Origin: Mycobacterium sp. OAS707
Lineage (GTDB): Bacteria > Actinomycetota > Actinomycetes > Mycobacteriales > Mycobacteriaceae
Reading direction: 5' to 3'
Assembly: GCF_014873705.1 (NCBI RefSeq)
Contig: NZ_JADBDS010000002.1
Location: forward strand, 806,001 to 870,000
DNA: 64,000 bases
Shown here: piece after piece, positions 33,196-43,522 of the stretch
How positions within the stretch are numbered: position 1 is the stretch's first letter
Layout: every line of letters starts with the position of its first letter
The notes under the pieces: model-generated
What the model was told of the DNA's origin: nothing
Database searches by the model: none
What the model saw: only the letters and a program-made list of their open reading frames with translations
Position numbers and translations under genes: made by a program

Positions 33196-35118
33196 ATGAC
33201 CACCACTGCGGAGCATCTACGCAACACGCTGGACGGCCGTTGGCGCGACGTGAAGAACAGAATGCGATCCGAACTCTCCAACGAGGTGTTCCGCCCGCAT
33301 TACACCCCGAACACCGTGATCGCCCGCACCAAGGTGATGGAGCAGATGAAGATCATGGCGGCGCACGGGGCCGCCGAGGACGGGTTCAAGAAGGAACACG
33401 GCGGCAACGGCGACGTCGCTGCTGCCGTCACCCGGATCGAGATGCTGGCGATGTCCGATCTGTCGTTGATGGTCAAGGCGGGCGTGCAGTGGGGCCTGTT
33501 CGGCGGGGCCGTCGAGAACCTCGGCACCGAGCGCCACCACCAGGCGTACGTGCCGCGCATCATCAACCTGGATCTGTTGGGTTGCTTCGCGATGACGGAG
33601 ACCGGTCACGGCAGCGACGTTCAGTCGCTGGAGACGACGGCCACCTACGACCCGTCGACCCAGGAGTTCGTCATCGATTCCCCCACTCCGACCGCACGCA
33701 AGGATTACATCGGTGGCGCCGCCGAAACCGCCACCGTCGCAGCGGTATTCGCCCAACTGATCACACCCGACGGCGAAGGGCACGGAGTGCACTGCTTCGT
33801 GGTGCCGATCCGCGACGACGACGGCAACGACCTGCCAGGGGTGACCACCGGAGACTGTCACTACAAAGGCGGCCTGCCGGGGGTGGACAACGGTCGCATC
33901 CAGTTCGACAATGTCCGCATCCCGCGGGAGAACCTGCTCAACAAGTATGCCGATGTAGCCGAGGACGGCACGTACAGTTCGCCGATCGAGAACCCGAACC
34001 GTCGGTTCTTCACAATGCTCGGCACGCTGATCCGCGGCCGAGTCACGGTCGGCGGAAGCGCAGGGGCCGCGGCACGAGTCGCCCTCGACATCGCCACCCG
34101 ATACGCATTGGAGCGCAGGCAGTTCCAGGCTCCCGGCGACGACCACGAGGTTTTGCTGATGGACTACCTGGTGCATCAGCGCCGACTGTTCCCGCTGATC
34201 GCCCGTTCTTACGCGCTGCAGTTCGCGCAGAACGAGTTGGTCGCCAAGACGCACGAACTGCAGAGTGCCGACGATCCCGACAAAGAGGAGCAACGGGAAC
34301 TCGAGTCCCGCGCCGCCGGACTGAAGGCCGCCAACACTTGGCACGCCACCCGTGCGATCCAGGAAGCTCGCGAAGCATGCGGCGGCGCAGGCTATCTCGC
34401 CGAAAACCGGCTCATCGCGCTGAAGGCTGACACCGACGTGTTCACCACGTTCGAGGGCGACAACCACGTACTGATTCAGCTGGTGGCCAAGGAACTGCTC
34501 ACCGCGTACGCCGACGACATCAAGGGCATGAGCCCCGTCGAGTGGGTGAAGTTCGCGGCCAACTTCGCAGGCGAGCGGGTCATGAAACGCACTGCGGCCG
34601 AGACGATCATGCAGCGAATCCTCGATACCAGGCAGGACAACGAGGAAGAGGGCAGCCTGTTCAACCGCGGTACTCAGGTCAAGATGTTGGAGGACCGCGA
34701 GGAGTACATGGTCGCGACGGTCGCGCGTCGGCTGCGGGGTAAATCCAAGGAAATGAACGCATTCGAGGCGTTCAACGCGGTGCAGGACCACGTGCTGCAC
34801 GCCGCTGCGGCGCATATCGACCGCATCATTCTGGAGGCGTTCGTCGCGGGCATCGACGCCTGCGAGGACGACGAAGCCCGCAAGATCCTGGACATGGTGT
34901 GTGACCTGTACGCGCTGTCGGTGATCGAGGATGACAAGGCCTGGTTCATGGAACACCAGTTCCTGTCGACCGAGCGCGCGAAGGCCGTCACGCGCGGCAT
35001 CAACGAACGCTGCCGCACGCTGCGACCATACGCGGAGCTACTCGTCGACGGCTTCGGCATTCCCGAGCAGTTGCGCTACGCCGAGATGCTGCATCCGGAG
35101 AACATCGCCGAGACGTAG
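33196..35118 (+). CDS. Acyl-CoA oxidase/dehydrogenase-like flavoprotein
   Basis: 640 aa, longer than ordinary FadE proteins (about 390) and in the range of acyl-CoA oxidases. Features: LLGCFAMTETGHGSDVQSLE (flavin and substrate contact), GGSAGAAARVALDIATRYAL, and FTTFEGDNHVLIQLVAKEL, typical of the ACOX branch with its catalytic Glu region, then a C-terminal domain of about 180 residues. It probably oxidises an acyl-CoA to the trans-2-enoyl-CoA using FAD. Chain length unknown. It stands alone with convergent lppP downstream. Confidence 0.9.
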   Translation: MTTTAEHLRNTLDGRWRDVKNRMRSELSNEVFRPHYTPNTVIARTKVMEQMKIMAAHGAAEDGFKKEHGGNGDVAAAVTRIEMLAMSDLSLMVKAGVQWGLFGGAVENLGTERHHQAYVPRIINLDLLGCFAMTETGHGSDVQSLETTATYDPSTQEFVIDSPTPTARKDYIGGAAETATVAAVFAQLITPDGEGHGVHCFVVPIRDDDGNDLPGVTTGDCHYKGGLPGVDNGRIQFDNVRIPRENLLNKYADVAEDGTYSSPIENPNRRFFTMLGTLIRGRVTVGGSAGAAARVALDIATRYALERRQFQAPGDDHEVLLMDYLVHQRRLFPLIARSYALQFAQNELVAKTHELQSADDPDKEEQRELESRAAGLKAANTWHATRAIQEAREACGGAGYLAENRLIALKADTDVFTTFEGDNHVLIQLVAKELLTAYADDIKGMSPVEWVKFAANFAGERVMKRTAAETIMQRILDTRQDNEEEGSLFNRGTQVKMLEDREEYMVATVARRLRGKSKEMNAFEAFNAVQDHVLHAAAAHIDRIILEAFVAGIDACEDDEARKILDMVCDLYALSVIEDDKAWFMEHQFLSTERAKAVTRGINERCRTLRPYAELLVDGFGIPEQLRYAEMLHPENIAET

Positions 35119-35136
35119 GACGACTCGGGAGACCGA

Positions 35137-35613
35137 CTATTTGTTCGGAATGGGATCGAGCGCCTTGAGCTTGCCGTCCTCGATCTTGAACCGCACCGTC
35201 GCCGCGCCCGTCGGACAACACGCAGGGTCCTGGCCCTGACGCCATTGATACTGCACCGACGCGGTGTCATCGCCCGTCGGGGTGATGGTGACGTATGGAC
35301 GCGGGTCCGGCGTCGGCGTGCCGATCGGGGTTTTGCGATCGAAGAACAACACCTGTCCCGGGCTGTCGGAGGCGTCGCCCGAACCGACGACCACCCAGTG
35401 CAGGCTGCAGTCGGCGGTGTGGCCGCTCATGATCTCGAGCCAGTCCGCCTTGGGCAGCTTGGCGATCTCGGCCGTAACCGTCTCCTCGCTTGGCCCGTCG
35501 TCTTTTGTGCAGGCGGCCGACGTCGTCGGAGCCGATGACGGCTGGTTGGAGCCACAACCCGCGGCAAGCAGGATCGTGAGTGGGACGACGGCAATCAGCC
35601 GGGAAGGTCGCAT
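35137..35613 (-). CDS. lppP: LppP/LprE-family lipoprotein
   Basis: 158 aa. Signal peptide with a lipobox LLAAGC (Cys20 lipidated), Ser/Pro/Thr-rich linker, then the LppP/LprE domain with cysteines at CTKDD, DCSLHWV and DPACCPTG and the ending KIEDGKLKALDPIP. Position and family match Rv2330c (LppP), a cell-envelope lipoprotein of M. tuberculosis reported as growth-relevant in some settings. Molecular function unknown. It converges with the acyl-CoA oxidase gene (18 nt between stops). Confidence 0.88.
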   Translation of the reverse strand: MRPSRLIAVVPLTILLAAGCGSNQPSSAPTTSAACTKDDGPSEETVTAEIAKLPKADWLEIMSGHTADCSLHWVVVGSGDASDSPGQVLFFDRKTPIGTPTPDPRPYVTITPTGDDTASVQYQWRQGQDPACCPTGAATVRFKIEDGKLKALDPIPNK

Positions 35614-35677
35614 GGCCCGAGCTTACGGTGGGCCATGCGACGACAACTCCCCGGCCCAAAAAGGTTGCGCGAAGCGG

Positions 35678-36067
35678 TTATCCAGCAGCGAGCTGCTTCT
35701 TGCCGTAGACGCGCTCCAGCAACGCCGTGTCGCCGTGCACCTGAACGTGAACGGTCTTGCCGTTGCGAATCGTGAATACGTCGGCGTCCTCGCTGGTCTC
35801 GCCCCCAGCGGTCACCTGGGTGATGGCGACGACGGTGTCGCCCTCGGCGACGAGCTGCTTGAGCTCCACCGTCAGCCCCTTCTCGGCCAATCGCCCGAAC
35901 TGCTCCATGACTTCGGTCTTGCCGTGATAGGTCCCGCTGACCGCGCTCGAACCTGGCTGTACCCATTCGATGTCGTCGTCGAACAGACTCATCACCGTGT
36001 CAAGGTCACCAGCAGAGAAGGCTGCGTAGCCGCGTTCCATGAGTTCTTTGTTTTCCTGCTCGGACAT
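35678..36067 (-). CDS. SnoaL-like (NTF2 fold) protein
   Basis: 129 aa. Cone-shaped NTF2-like fold: ELMERGYAAFSAGDLDTVMS, LFDDDIEWVQPGSS, TYHGKTEVMEQFGRLAEKG and the strand VHVQVHGDTALLERVYGKK. SnoaL-type proteins are polyketide cyclases, isomerases or small ligand-binding proteins. No catalytic triad can be assigned. Co-transcription with lppP (64 nt) is possible. Confidence 0.85.
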   Translation of the reverse strand: MSEQENKELMERGYAAFSAGDLDTVMSLFDDDIEWVQPGSSAVSGTYHGKTEVMEQFGRLAEKGLTVELKQLVAEGDTVVAITQVTAGGETSEDADVFTIRNGKTVHVQVHGDTALLERVYGKKQLAAG

Positions 36068-36152
36068 TCGATCCCCCTTTTGTGTATCCGATACGTCGGC
36101 AGCGACACAGTCGTGCCTGGAGTGGGAACCGCGGTGTGCAGCTCCGGGACAC

Positions 36153-36374
36153 TCAGACCTTCGCCGACTTGTCGATTATCGACCCGGCGCGATCGGCGTC
36201 CAGACCGTTCACCGCAAATAGATTGGCGCCGTTGACGATGCAACCACATCGCGTCGCAGCGGTGTTTGCTGCGAGCGGGCCCGCCGATTCGCGATGTGAC
36301 GCTTCTTTCTTCAGTGCGCAAGCAGGTGGATCACCCGCAGCGATCGAGCAACCTTTGACACTCCTGCTAAGCAA
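36153..36374 (-). CDS. Doubtful 73-residue ORF in a gene-poor stretch
   Basis: 73 aa from a TTG, with five cysteines (GCS, ACAL, RCGC) and a C-terminal part that looks coding by third-position G/C (IVNGANLFAVNGLDADRAGS). No ribosome binding site is seen and the first half is less convincing. A rightward 135-codon frame (36082-36489) over the same DNA is equally weak. The stretch 36068-36626 has no other gene; an untranslated RNA or a small exported protein cannot be excluded. Confidence 0.3.
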   Translation of the reverse strand: MLSRSVKGCSIAAGDPPACALKKEASHRESAGPLAANTAATRCGCIVNGANLFAVNGLDADRAGSIIDKSAKV

Positions 36375-36626
36375 ACCGGGAAACTGCTATCTACTTTCCG
36401 GCAATGGAATAGCCACCCCAACGGCCACCGCGCCGAAGCCAGCGGTTTGGCCCACAGTCAATGAAAGCCGGCTGGGCCAGAGCGCTTGATTTGCAGGGCT
36501 ATTCGCGGCCTAAGTGACTGGCCAGCCGGGTTGCGACGTCTTGGCGGTCTCGCGGCCGCCCGGGATCACGGGTCTCCGCAGCAACGTCAACCCAGCTGAT
36601 GGCGATGGGACAGCAACGAGAATGTC

Positions 36627-37421
36627 GTGCATACTGTTGTCATCACTATGATCGTCATCGTTCTCATCGGCGTTGCAGTCGTGCTGGCTACGCATTCGCT
36701 GTTCACTTACCGGCCGTTCGCGACAGTCTTACGCGTCGGTGGGCTGCTGTCGGCATTGACGGCGCTCACGATTGGCGTGCACGCCCACGGCTGGGTAACC
36801 AGCCTGGACGCAGCCGCATCGAAATGGGCGGTCGGGCAGCGGTCGTGGTCACTGGACATCGCCACCCGGATGATCGGCGAATATGGACATCCGGCCACCG
36901 CCGTGGCTTTGACGCTGATCAGCGGCACTTGGTTGTCGCATCGGGCTCGATCGGTGGTCCCCGGCGCGGTGGTGCTCGGGACGGTCGTGGGTGCGACGGT
37001 GACCAAGACAGTCCTCAAAGCGGTCGTACTGCGGCCACGCAGCTCGGCCGAGGCGCAGCTGGTGATCCATCATTTCGGTCCGGCCGGTCAACACATGTTT
37101 CCTTCAGGCCACGTCACCCGGACCGGCGCCTTGCTGGGATCGATCGCAGTGTGCCTCGGCGTGGGACGCAGCCGCGCCGTACGCACGTTGCTTGCGGGTG
37201 TGGTGGGCGCCGGCGTGCTCGTCATGGCCGTCACCCTGGTGCATGTCGGTGTGCACTGGCTCACCGACGTCATCGGTGGCGCGCTGCTGGCCGCCTTGTT
37301 CGTGACTCTGGGTGCCGAAGTGATCAGGTACTTCCACTTCCGATCCGCCAGGGGCGCGGCGCAGTACGGGGCTCAGCCACGCTCGACGACCGATGTCGCC
37401 GTTGTATCTGCAGGGCGCTGA
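36627..37421 (+). CDS. PAP2-family membrane phosphatase
   Basis: 264 aa with six membrane helices. The three-part acid phosphatase signature is present: KAVVLRPRSS (K-x6-RP), MFPSGHVTR (PSGH) and HVGVHWLTDVIGG (the x-H-x3-D part; the usual SR is replaced by MAVTLVHVGVHWLTD). The His and Asp residues should form a phosphohistidine intermediate on the outer membrane face. Substrates of the family are lipid phosphates such as phosphatidate or polyprenyl diphosphates. GTG at 36627 or the ATG at 36648 could be the start. Confidence 0.88.
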   Translation: MHTVVITMIVIVLIGVAVVLATHSLFTYRPFATVLRVGGLLSALTALTIGVHAHGWVTSLDAAASKWAVGQRSWSLDIATRMIGEYGHPATAVALTLISGTWLSHRARSVVPGAVVLGTVVGATVTKTVLKAVVLRPRSSAEAQLVIHHFGPAGQHMFPSGHVTRTGALLGSIAVCLGVGRSRAVRTLLAGVVGAGVLVMAVTLVHVGVHWLTDVIGGALLAALFVTLGAEVIRYFHFRSARGAAQYGAQPRSTTDVAVVSAGR

Positions 37422-37455
37422 CCAGACTTCGAATTGGCTTCTGCGCTAATGCTTG

Positions 37456-37528
<73 letters not shown>

Positions 37529-37670
37529 CTGTTGCTTTCGCGCGGCCTGCGCCGCGAACCAAGACTTTAGCGTACGTGCCGCGCGGGCCGCCAATACGCG
37601 CCCGGCCCGCCGCTACACAGCCAAGTGAGGCAGGATGGAGACCAACGCACCGTCGTCTGGGAGGGGCCCT

Positions 37671-37922
37671 GTGATCCGGTATCTCGTCGTCTTGGCCGTT
37701 GGCTACGTGTTTGGTGCGAAAGCGGGCCGGCGCCGTTATGAACAGATCGCCGGAACGTACAAGGCCGTCACCGAAAACCCGGCCACCAAGGCAGTGCTCG
37801 ACGCCGGGCGCCGCAAGATCGCCGACCGGGTCTCACCCGATCCGACATTGGTCACGCTGACGCCCATCGACTCTCAGACCGACGTATTGCAGCCGGAGTC
37901 GATGGTCAGGAAAGACGGCTAG
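37671..37922 (+). CDS. Small membrane-anchored protein, unknown
   Basis: 83 aa from a GTG behind GGGAGGGG; a 12-codon upstream extension to an ATG at 37635 is less likely. One N-terminal helix (IRYLVVLAVGYVFGAKAG) is followed by a basic RRRYEQI stretch and a soluble tail. GxxxGxKAGRxRYEQI is a pattern I have seen in many small actinobacterial proteins of unknown role. Converges exactly with the next gene: the stops are adjacent. Confidence 0.7.
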   Translation: MIRYLVVLAVGYVFGAKAGRRRYEQIAGTYKAVTENPATKAVLDAGRRKIADRVSPDPTLVTLTPIDSQTDVLQPESMVRKDG

Positions 37923-38234
37923 CTAGCCGATCGGGGTGGTCCAGGTCTGCGACGGCAGCAGCGGCCCGGTGCTGATGCCGACACCGCCACGGCCGCTACC
38001 GGCGTCTGGGCCATAAATGCCGAGGTCAGGAGTGCCGACGAAGACCGGCTGGCCATTCGAGTAGGACAGGCACTTGCCGTCGTCCCTGTTGCCGAACCAC
38101 GCCAAGCAGGCCGGAGAAGCCGTGACCTGCGCGCTGTCGGACGACACTGCCGCGGCATAGCACGGAACAGCCACCGCAGCGGCCACGAAAACACCCGCGA
38201 TCAGCCGAGTTCGGTTGGGTTTCCGATTGAACAC
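37923..38234 (-). CDS. Small secreted protein, unknown
   Basis: 103 aa, GTG at 38234 behind AAGGGAGG. Signal peptide about 1-30 (RLIAGVFVAAAVAVPCYAAA). Mature domain has a Cys pair (ASPACLAWFGNRDDGKCLSY) and a Gly/Pro-rich end (GIYGPDAGSGRGGVG). Small exported proteins of this kind are common in mycobacteria. No function known. It lies 58 nt downstream of dnaG on the same strand. Confidence 0.72.
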   Translation of the reverse strand: MFNRKPNRTRLIAGVFVAAAVAVPCYAAAVSSDSAQVTASPACLAWFGNRDDGKCLSYSNGQPVFVGTPDLGIYGPDAGSGRGGVGISTGPLLPSQTWTTPIG

Positions 38235-38292
38235 GGGCCTCCCTTTCCACACGATCCCCGACAGCCTTAACACCATAACCTGCTTGCTGTGT

Positions 38293-40194
38293 TCACGCAG
38301 TAAGGTCGTCGCCGCTGGCCTGTTCCAGCAGGCTGCGCCGATAGGCCTCCATGGCCACCAGGTCACCGAATAGTGCGTGGTATTCGTCGCCCTGTTCCAC
38401 CGGTGACATGCGCTGCAATTTGGACTTGACCTCGGCAATCTGGCGGCCGACCCACACTTCCTGCAGTCTGGCCAGCACTCCGGAGATGTACCGGGGCAAT
38501 CTCTCGTCGTCGTCCACGTTGATGGCCTCGACGCCCAGTTCGTTGACCAGGTTGGCCGCCGCCGGCGACGCCGTCTGGTCACGCACGGCCTCTATCCACT
38601 GTGCGCCGGCCAGGCCCGCCGACATTCCGCCTGCCGCCTCGATGGCCGCCCGCACCGCCGCGTAGCCCGGGTGGGTGAAGCTCTCGACGGTGAGTGAGTC
38701 GAACACCGGACCCGCCACCGCCGGATATTGCAGTGCCGACTTGAGCGCCTCGCGCTGCGGCCACAGCGTGGGGTCGGCCGGGTCGGGACGAACCGGTGCC
38801 GGTGTCTCGGCGGAGGGGCGACGGCGCGCGGTGCGCGCGCTGTTTTGAGACTTTCCGGTCGCGACTTCACGGACACGGTTGACGACCTGCGCGACGTCGT
38901 CCCAACCGACCCACCCCGCGAGCCGGCGAGCGTATTCGTCTCGCAACGCCACATCGCGGATGCGCGCAACCATCGGCACTGCGCGACGCAAGCCGTCGAC
39001 TCTTGCCTGCGGGTTGTCGTCGAGTTCCTTGTTGTCGGGCAGCAGTCCCCTGATCGCGAACTCCAGCATCGGTACCCGCCGCGCGACCAGATCGCGCAGC
39101 GCCCCGTCGCCGTGTTTGAGCCGCAGATCGCACGGGTCCATCCCGTCGGCCGCGACCGCGACGAAAGACTTGCCCGCGACGTTCTGGTCGCTGTCGAACG
39201 CCTTCATCGCGGCCTGCTGGCCCGCGGCGTCACCGTCGAACACGTAGATCAGTTCGCCGCGAAAGAAGTTGTCGTCCATCATGAGTCGACGCAACATCGC
39301 CAGATGCTCATCGCCGAACGCCGTGCCGCACGAGGCGACAGCAGTCGTCACTCCGGCCAGATGCATGGACATCACATCCGTGTATCCCTCGACCACCACG
39401 GCCTGATGGGCCTTGGCGATGTCGCGCTTGGCCAGGTCGAGACCGAACAGCACCGACGACTTCTTGTAGAGCACCGTCTCCGGGGTGTTGATGTATTTGG
39501 CTTCCATCGTGTCGTCGTCGAAGATGCGGCGCGCCCCGAAGCCGATCACCTCGCTGCTGCTGGCCCGGATCGGCCACAGCAGGCGGCGGTGAAAGCGATC
39601 CATCGGCCCGCGCCGACCCTCGCGCGAGAGCCCAGCCGCCTCGAGCTCCTTGAATTCAAATCCCTTGCGCAGCAAGTGTTTTGTCAGCGAATCCCAGCCA
39701 GACGGGGCAAATCCGCAGCCGAAATGTGCGGCTGCCTGCATGTCGAAGTTGCGGTCGAGCAGATACTGCCGAGCAGGCGCCGCCTCGTCGGACTGCAGCG
39801 CTGCGGCGTAGAACTCCTGCGCGGCGGCGTTGGCGGCCAGCAGCCTGCTGCGGCTGCCGCGGTCGCGCTGCACATTCGTCGTCGCCGAACCTGTGTAGGT
39901 GACGGTGTAGCCGACGCGGTCCGCGAGCAACTCGACCGCCTCGACGAAGCTGACATGCTCGATCTTCTGGACGAAGGCGTACACGTCGCCGCCCTCGCCG
40001 CAACCGAAGCAATGGAAGTGTCCGTGGTTGGGCCGGACGTGAAACGACGGCGACTTCTCGTCGTGGAACGGGCACAGCCCCTTCAGCGAATCCGCGCCCG
40101 CGCGCCGCAGCTGCACGTAGTCGCCGACGACGTCCTCGATCCGGATTTTTTCGCGGATGGCCGTGATATCGCGATCAGGAATCCGGCCGGCCAC
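38293..40194 (-). CDS. dnaG: DNA primase DnaG
   Basis: 633 aa. CHC2 zinc finger with Cys41, His44, Cys62, Cys65 (CPFHDEKSPSFHV ... HCFGCGEGGD). The catalytic TOPRIM core follows: VVVEGYTDVMSMHLAG with its Glu, and IYVFDGDAAGQQA with the Asp-x-Asp. The C-terminal third is the helicase-interacting domain. It synthesises RNA primers at the replication fork with DnaB. Same order as Rv2343c-Rv2344c, with dgt 31 nt upstream. Confidence 0.96.
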   Translation of the reverse strand: MAGRIPDRDITAIREKIRIEDVVGDYVQLRRAGADSLKGLCPFHDEKSPSFHVRPNHGHFHCFGCGEGGDVYAFVQKIEHVSFVEAVELLADRVGYTVTYTGSATTNVQRDRGSRSRLLAANAAAQEFYAAALQSDEAAPARQYLLDRNFDMQAAAHFGCGFAPSGWDSLTKHLLRKGFEFKELEAAGLSREGRRGPMDRFHRRLLWPIRASSSEVIGFGARRIFDDDTMEAKYINTPETVLYKKSSVLFGLDLAKRDIAKAHQAVVVEGYTDVMSMHLAGVTTAVASCGTAFGDEHLAMLRRLMMDDNFFRGELIYVFDGDAAGQQAAMKAFDSDQNVAGKSFVAVAADGMDPCDLRLKHGDGALRDLVARRVPMLEFAIRGLLPDNKELDDNPQARVDGLRRAVPMVARIRDVALRDEYARRLAGWVGWDDVAQVVNRVREVATGKSQNSARTARRRPSAETPAPVRPDPADPTLWPQREALKSALQYPAVAGPVFDSLTVESFTHPGYAAVRAAIEAAGGMSAGLAGAQWIEAVRDQTASPAAANLVNELGVEAINVDDDERLPRYISGVLARLQEVWVGRQIAEVKSKLQRMSPVEQGDEYHALFGDLVAMEAYRRSLLEQASGDDLTA

Positions 40195-40225
40195 CGGCTC
40201 AGTCTAGGCGGGCGCGCCGCGTCGG

Positions 40226-41476
40226 CTAAGCGGGTTCCAAACGCTCCAACCGCCCCTCTGTGAATGACGCGATCTGGTCGACGACCACCCGCAGCCGCGC
40301 GCCGTCGTCAGCGGCGTCGTTGAACGAGGTGGCAAAGATCGGATCGAGCGTCGCCGGGGCCCCGGCGAGGACCCACTTGGCGACGCGGTGGATCCGGTCG
40401 CGCTGTTGGGCCTGCAGCTCGAGGTGTCTCGGGTCGGACATGATGAACTGCAACGCCAGGATCTTGAGCACGGTGACCTCGGCGCGGACCAGGGCCGGGA
40501 CCCGCAACTCCGCCTGGTAGCGGACCAGCGGCCCGGGGCCGTAGGCCTCGCGGGTTGCGGCGATCGCTGCCGAAGCAAACCGGCCGACCAGCTCACTGGT
40601 CAACCGTTTCAGCGCCACCGACGCGGCCAGCGTGGCGTCGTACTTGCCGACGGCTGCGACCACCGGCAGCGCCGACAGCCTCTCGGCGGCGGCCACCAGA
40701 TCGTCGGCTCGCAGGCCCGCACCCATGCCGTGGGATTCGCCGAGCCGGCCGAGCACCGCGGCCGCGTCGTCGTCGGCAAGCACCCGCATGTCGATGCGGC
40801 CGGAGACGACCCCGTCCTCGACGTCGTGCACCGAGTACGCGACGTCGTCGGCCCAGTCCATCACCTGGGCCTCGAGACACGGCACGCCCTGCGGTGCGTC
40901 GACACGCACCCACTGGGCCACGGCGGCGTCGTCCTCGTAGAAGCCGAACTTGCGGTTTTGCGATCCTCGCGGCCAGGGGTACTTGGTGACCGCATCCAGG
41001 CCAGCCCGAGTCAGGTTCAGTCCGGCGCTACGGTCTTGGGGGTCAAGGACTTTGGGCTCAAGGCGGGTGAGGATGCGGAAGTTCTGCGCATTGCCCTCGA
41101 AGCCGCCGTGGTCGGCGGCGAACTCGTCAAGGGCGCGTTCGCCGTTGTGGCCGTACGGCGGATGGCCGATGTCGTGGGCCAGGCCCGCCATGTCGACGAG
41201 GTCGGGATCACACCCCAGCCCGATGGCCATCCCGCGACCGATCTGCGCCACTTCCAGCGAGTGGGTCAACCGCGTGCGCGGCGTCTCGCTCTGGCGCGGC
41301 CCGACCACCTGCGTCTTGTCCGCCAGCCTGCGCAGCGCCGCGCTGTGCAGCACACGGGCCCGGTCACGCGCGAAATCCGTGCGATGTTCGGTGGCCGTCC
41401 CCGGCAGCGAGGCACCCTTCGGCGGTTCGACCACCACACGCTCGCGGTCGAACTCTCCGTAGGGATCTCCAGTCAC
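40226..41476 (-). CDS. dgt: Deoxyguanosinetriphosphate triphosphohydrolase-like protein Dgt
   Basis: 416 aa from a GTG at 41476 ([14 protein letters not shown]); an ATG at 41524 would add 16 residues and run past the divergent gene's start. HD-domain metal ligands: [30 protein letters not shown] (HD) and the later Asp in [18 protein letters not shown]. It hydrolyses dNTPs to deoxynucleosides and triphosphate, controlling pools for replication. Operon with dnaG. Confidence 0.93.
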   Translation of the reverse strand: MTGDPYGEFDRERVVVEPPKGASLPGTATEHRTDFARDRARVLHSAALRRLADKTQVVGPRQSETPRTRLTHSLEVAQIGRGMAIGLGCDPDLVDMAGLAHDIGHPPYGHNGERALDEFAADHGGFEGNAQNFRILTRLEPKVLDPQDRSAGLNLTRAGLDAVTKYPWPRGSQNRKFGFYEDDAAVAQWVRVDAPQGVPCLEAQVMDWADDVAYSVHDVEDGVVSGRIDMRVLADDDAAAVLGRLGESHGMGAGLRADDLVAAAERLSALPVVAAVGKYDATLAASVALKRLTSELVGRFASAAIAATREAYGPGPLVRYQAELRVPALVRAEVTVLKILALQFIMSDPRHLELQAQQRDRIHRVAKWVLAGAPATLDPIFATSFNDAADDGARLRVVVDQIASFTEGRLERLEPA

Positions 41477-41516
41477 AGCCACCGACGCACAGTCTGCCAG
41501 TACTACATTGTGGGCC

Positions 41517-43511
41517 ATGCGCATCGCCCGTTTGCTCGGCCTCGTGCTCGCGGCGCTGACCGTCGGCGTTCTGCTGGCACCGGCGGCGACCGGGCAGCCG
41601 CCGTTCCGGCTGCCCAGCTATGTCAACGACGACGCCAACGCGCTCAGCGGGTCCGAGTTCAGCGACGTGCAGCAGGCCGTCGACAAGCTGTACAACGACC
41701 GGCACATCCGGCTGTGGGTCGTCTACGTCGACACGTTCTCCGGTAAGGGCGCGGTCACCTGGGCCGAGGAGACGAAGAGTTTCAGCGACATCGGCGGCCA
41801 GGACGCGATTCTCGCGGTCGCGACCGAAGACCGCGCGTATGCATTCCTGCCGCCGACCACGGGGTCGGACGGATTCGACGTCACGTCGTTGCGCACCAAC
41901 GAAATTGAGCCCAAGCTGCGCCAAAGCGACTGGGCGGGGGCCGCGATCGCTGCGGCGCAGGGGCTCGACCCTGGGACTTCCACGACGAATGCGGATATTT
42001 CCTGGTTCGGCTTGTTGGTCGCGTTCGCGGTACTGGCTCTCGCGGTCCTGGTGGTGTGGCTGTGGCTTCGGCGCCGCAAACGCAAGAGGCGTGAAGCGGA
42101 GTTCGCCGCGGCGCGTCGTGTCGACCCCGCCGATCCGAACGCCTTGGCCTCCGTCCCGATCGACGCCCTCGACGAGCTGTCCAAGTCGATCGTCGTCGAC
42201 GTCGACAACGCGGTACGCACCAGCGACAACGAATTGGGTTTGGCGGTGGACGAATTCGGTCCGGACGAGACCGCGCCCTTCAGCAAGGCCGTCGCGAGCG
42301 CCAAGACCACGCTGGCGCAGGCATTCAACGTCCGGCAGATCCTCGACGACGCCGTTCCCGAGACCGTGCAGCAGCGACGCGACCTGCTGACTCGGGTGGT
42401 GGTCGCCGCGGCGAAGGCCGACCGTGAACTGGACGCGCAACGCGAAGCGTTCGAGAAGCTGCGAGATCTGGTGATCAACGCCCCGTCGCGACTGGACACG
42501 CTGACCCAGCAGATGGTCGACGTGACCGCGCGGATCGCGCCGTCGGAGCAGGCGCTCGCGGCGTTGCACAAGCAATACTCCGACACGGCGCTGGCTTCGG
42601 TGGCGGGCAACGTCGAAACCGCCAAGCAGCGACTGGCTTTCGCCGACCAGAACCTCACCAACGCCCGAGCACTGGTGGCGCGTCCGGTCGGTCGCCAGTC
42701 CGGTCTGATCGACTCCATTCGCGGCGCGGAGTCCGCGCTGGGACAGGCGCGGACGTTGTTGGACGCCATCGACAACGCAGGCACCGACATCAACCGCGCG
42801 ATGGCCAACCTACCTGCGTCGATCGCGGACATCCAGCAGGGCATCAATCAGGCCGCAAGCCTGCTGGCGCAGGGCAATACACCGCATCCGACCGAACTCG
42901 GCGCCGCTCGCGACGCCGCGGTCAAGGCCGTCGCCGACGCCCAAAGCGCCGGAACCACGGACCCCTTGGGTGCCTTCACCAAGCTGACGCAGGCCGACGC
43001 CGAACTGGACCGACTGCTGGCCTCCATCGCCGAGGAACGTGAAGCCGCCGAGCGGCTCAGCCGCGCATACGACCAAGCCCTGTTCACTGCCCAATCACGA
43101 GTGCGCGGTGTGTCCGACTACATCGACACCCGGCGCGGCAGCATCGGCCCCGATGCCCGAACCCGGCTCGCGGAAGCGGTGCGCCAATTACAGGCCGCGC
43201 AGGATATGAAGGCCACCAACTTGAATGAAGCCATCGCACACGCCAACGGCGCCTCGGTGCTGGCGGCGCAGGCGCAGGACCTGGCCAACGCGGATGTCCG
43301 TGCCGCGCAACGTTCCTACACCGGACAGTACGGCCAGACCAGCGGGTCCAACATGGGCGCGATGATCGGCGGCATCATCATCGGCAACATCCTGTCCGGT
43401 GCGCTGCGCGGCGGAATCGGCGGCAGTATGGGCGGCGGCTGGAGTTCGACGTCGTTCGGTGGGTCGGGCTCGTCCGGCGGCTGGAGCGGTGGCGGCGGCG
43501 GGCGGCTCTAG
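41517..43511 (+). CDS. TPM-domain membrane protein (Rv2345-like)
   Basis: 664 aa. Signal peptide ([20 protein letters not shown]), then a TPM/DUF477 domain outside the membrane (about 30-155: [47 protein letters not shown]), one membrane helix (about 165-185, [19 protein letters not shown]), a long cytosolic coiled-coil/helical region, and a Gly/Ser-rich tail ([10 protein letters not shown]). Length near Rv2345 (660). TPM domains are found in photosystem II repair proteins and some bacterial membrane proteins; here the role is unknown. Glycine-rich tails often aid self-association. Confidence 0.85.
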   Translation: MRIARLLGLVLAALTVGVLLAPAATGQPPFRLPSYVNDDANALSGSEFSDVQQAVDKLYNDRHIRLWVVYVDTFSGKGAVTWAEETKSFSDIGGQDAILAVATEDRAYAFLPPTTGSDGFDVTSLRTNEIEPKLRQSDWAGAAIAAAQGLDPGTSTTNADISWFGLLVAFAVLALAVLVVWLWLRRRKRKRREAEFAAARRVDPADPNALASVPIDALDELSKSIVVDVDNAVRTSDNELGLAVDEFGPDETAPFSKAVASAKTTLAQAFNVRQILDDAVPETVQQRRDLLTRVVVAAAKADRELDAQREAFEKLRDLVINAPSRLDTLTQQMVDVTARIAPSEQALAALHKQYSDTALASVAGNVETAKQRLAFADQNLTNARALVARPVGRQSGLIDSIRGAESALGQARTLLDAIDNAGTDINRAMANLPASIADIQQGINQAASLLAQGNTPHPTELGAARDAAVKAVADAQSAGTTDPLGAFTKLTQADAELDRLLASIAEEREAAERLSRAYDQALFTAQSRVRGVSDYIDTRRGSIGPDARTRLAEAVRQLQAAQDMKATNLNEAIAHANGASVLAAQAQDLANADVRAAQRSYTGQYGQTSGSNMGAMIGGIIIGNILSGALRGGIGGSMGGGWSSTSFGGSGSSGGWSGGGGGRL

Positions 43512-43522
43512 CCGCCCCCACG

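Noticed and set aside
33217..34956. 579-codon leftward frame
   Set aside because: Antisense shadow of the acyl-CoA oxidase-like gene, with Val/Arg/His-rich composition and no domain.
36082..36489. 135-codon rightward frame in the gap before the PAP2 gene
   Set aside because: No ribosome binding site or recognisable domain; composition is no better than the opposite-strand alternative, so neither is supported firmly.
38728..40263. 511-codon rightward frame
   Set aside because: Antisense shadow of dnaG; dnaG has full motifs in the opposite direction.
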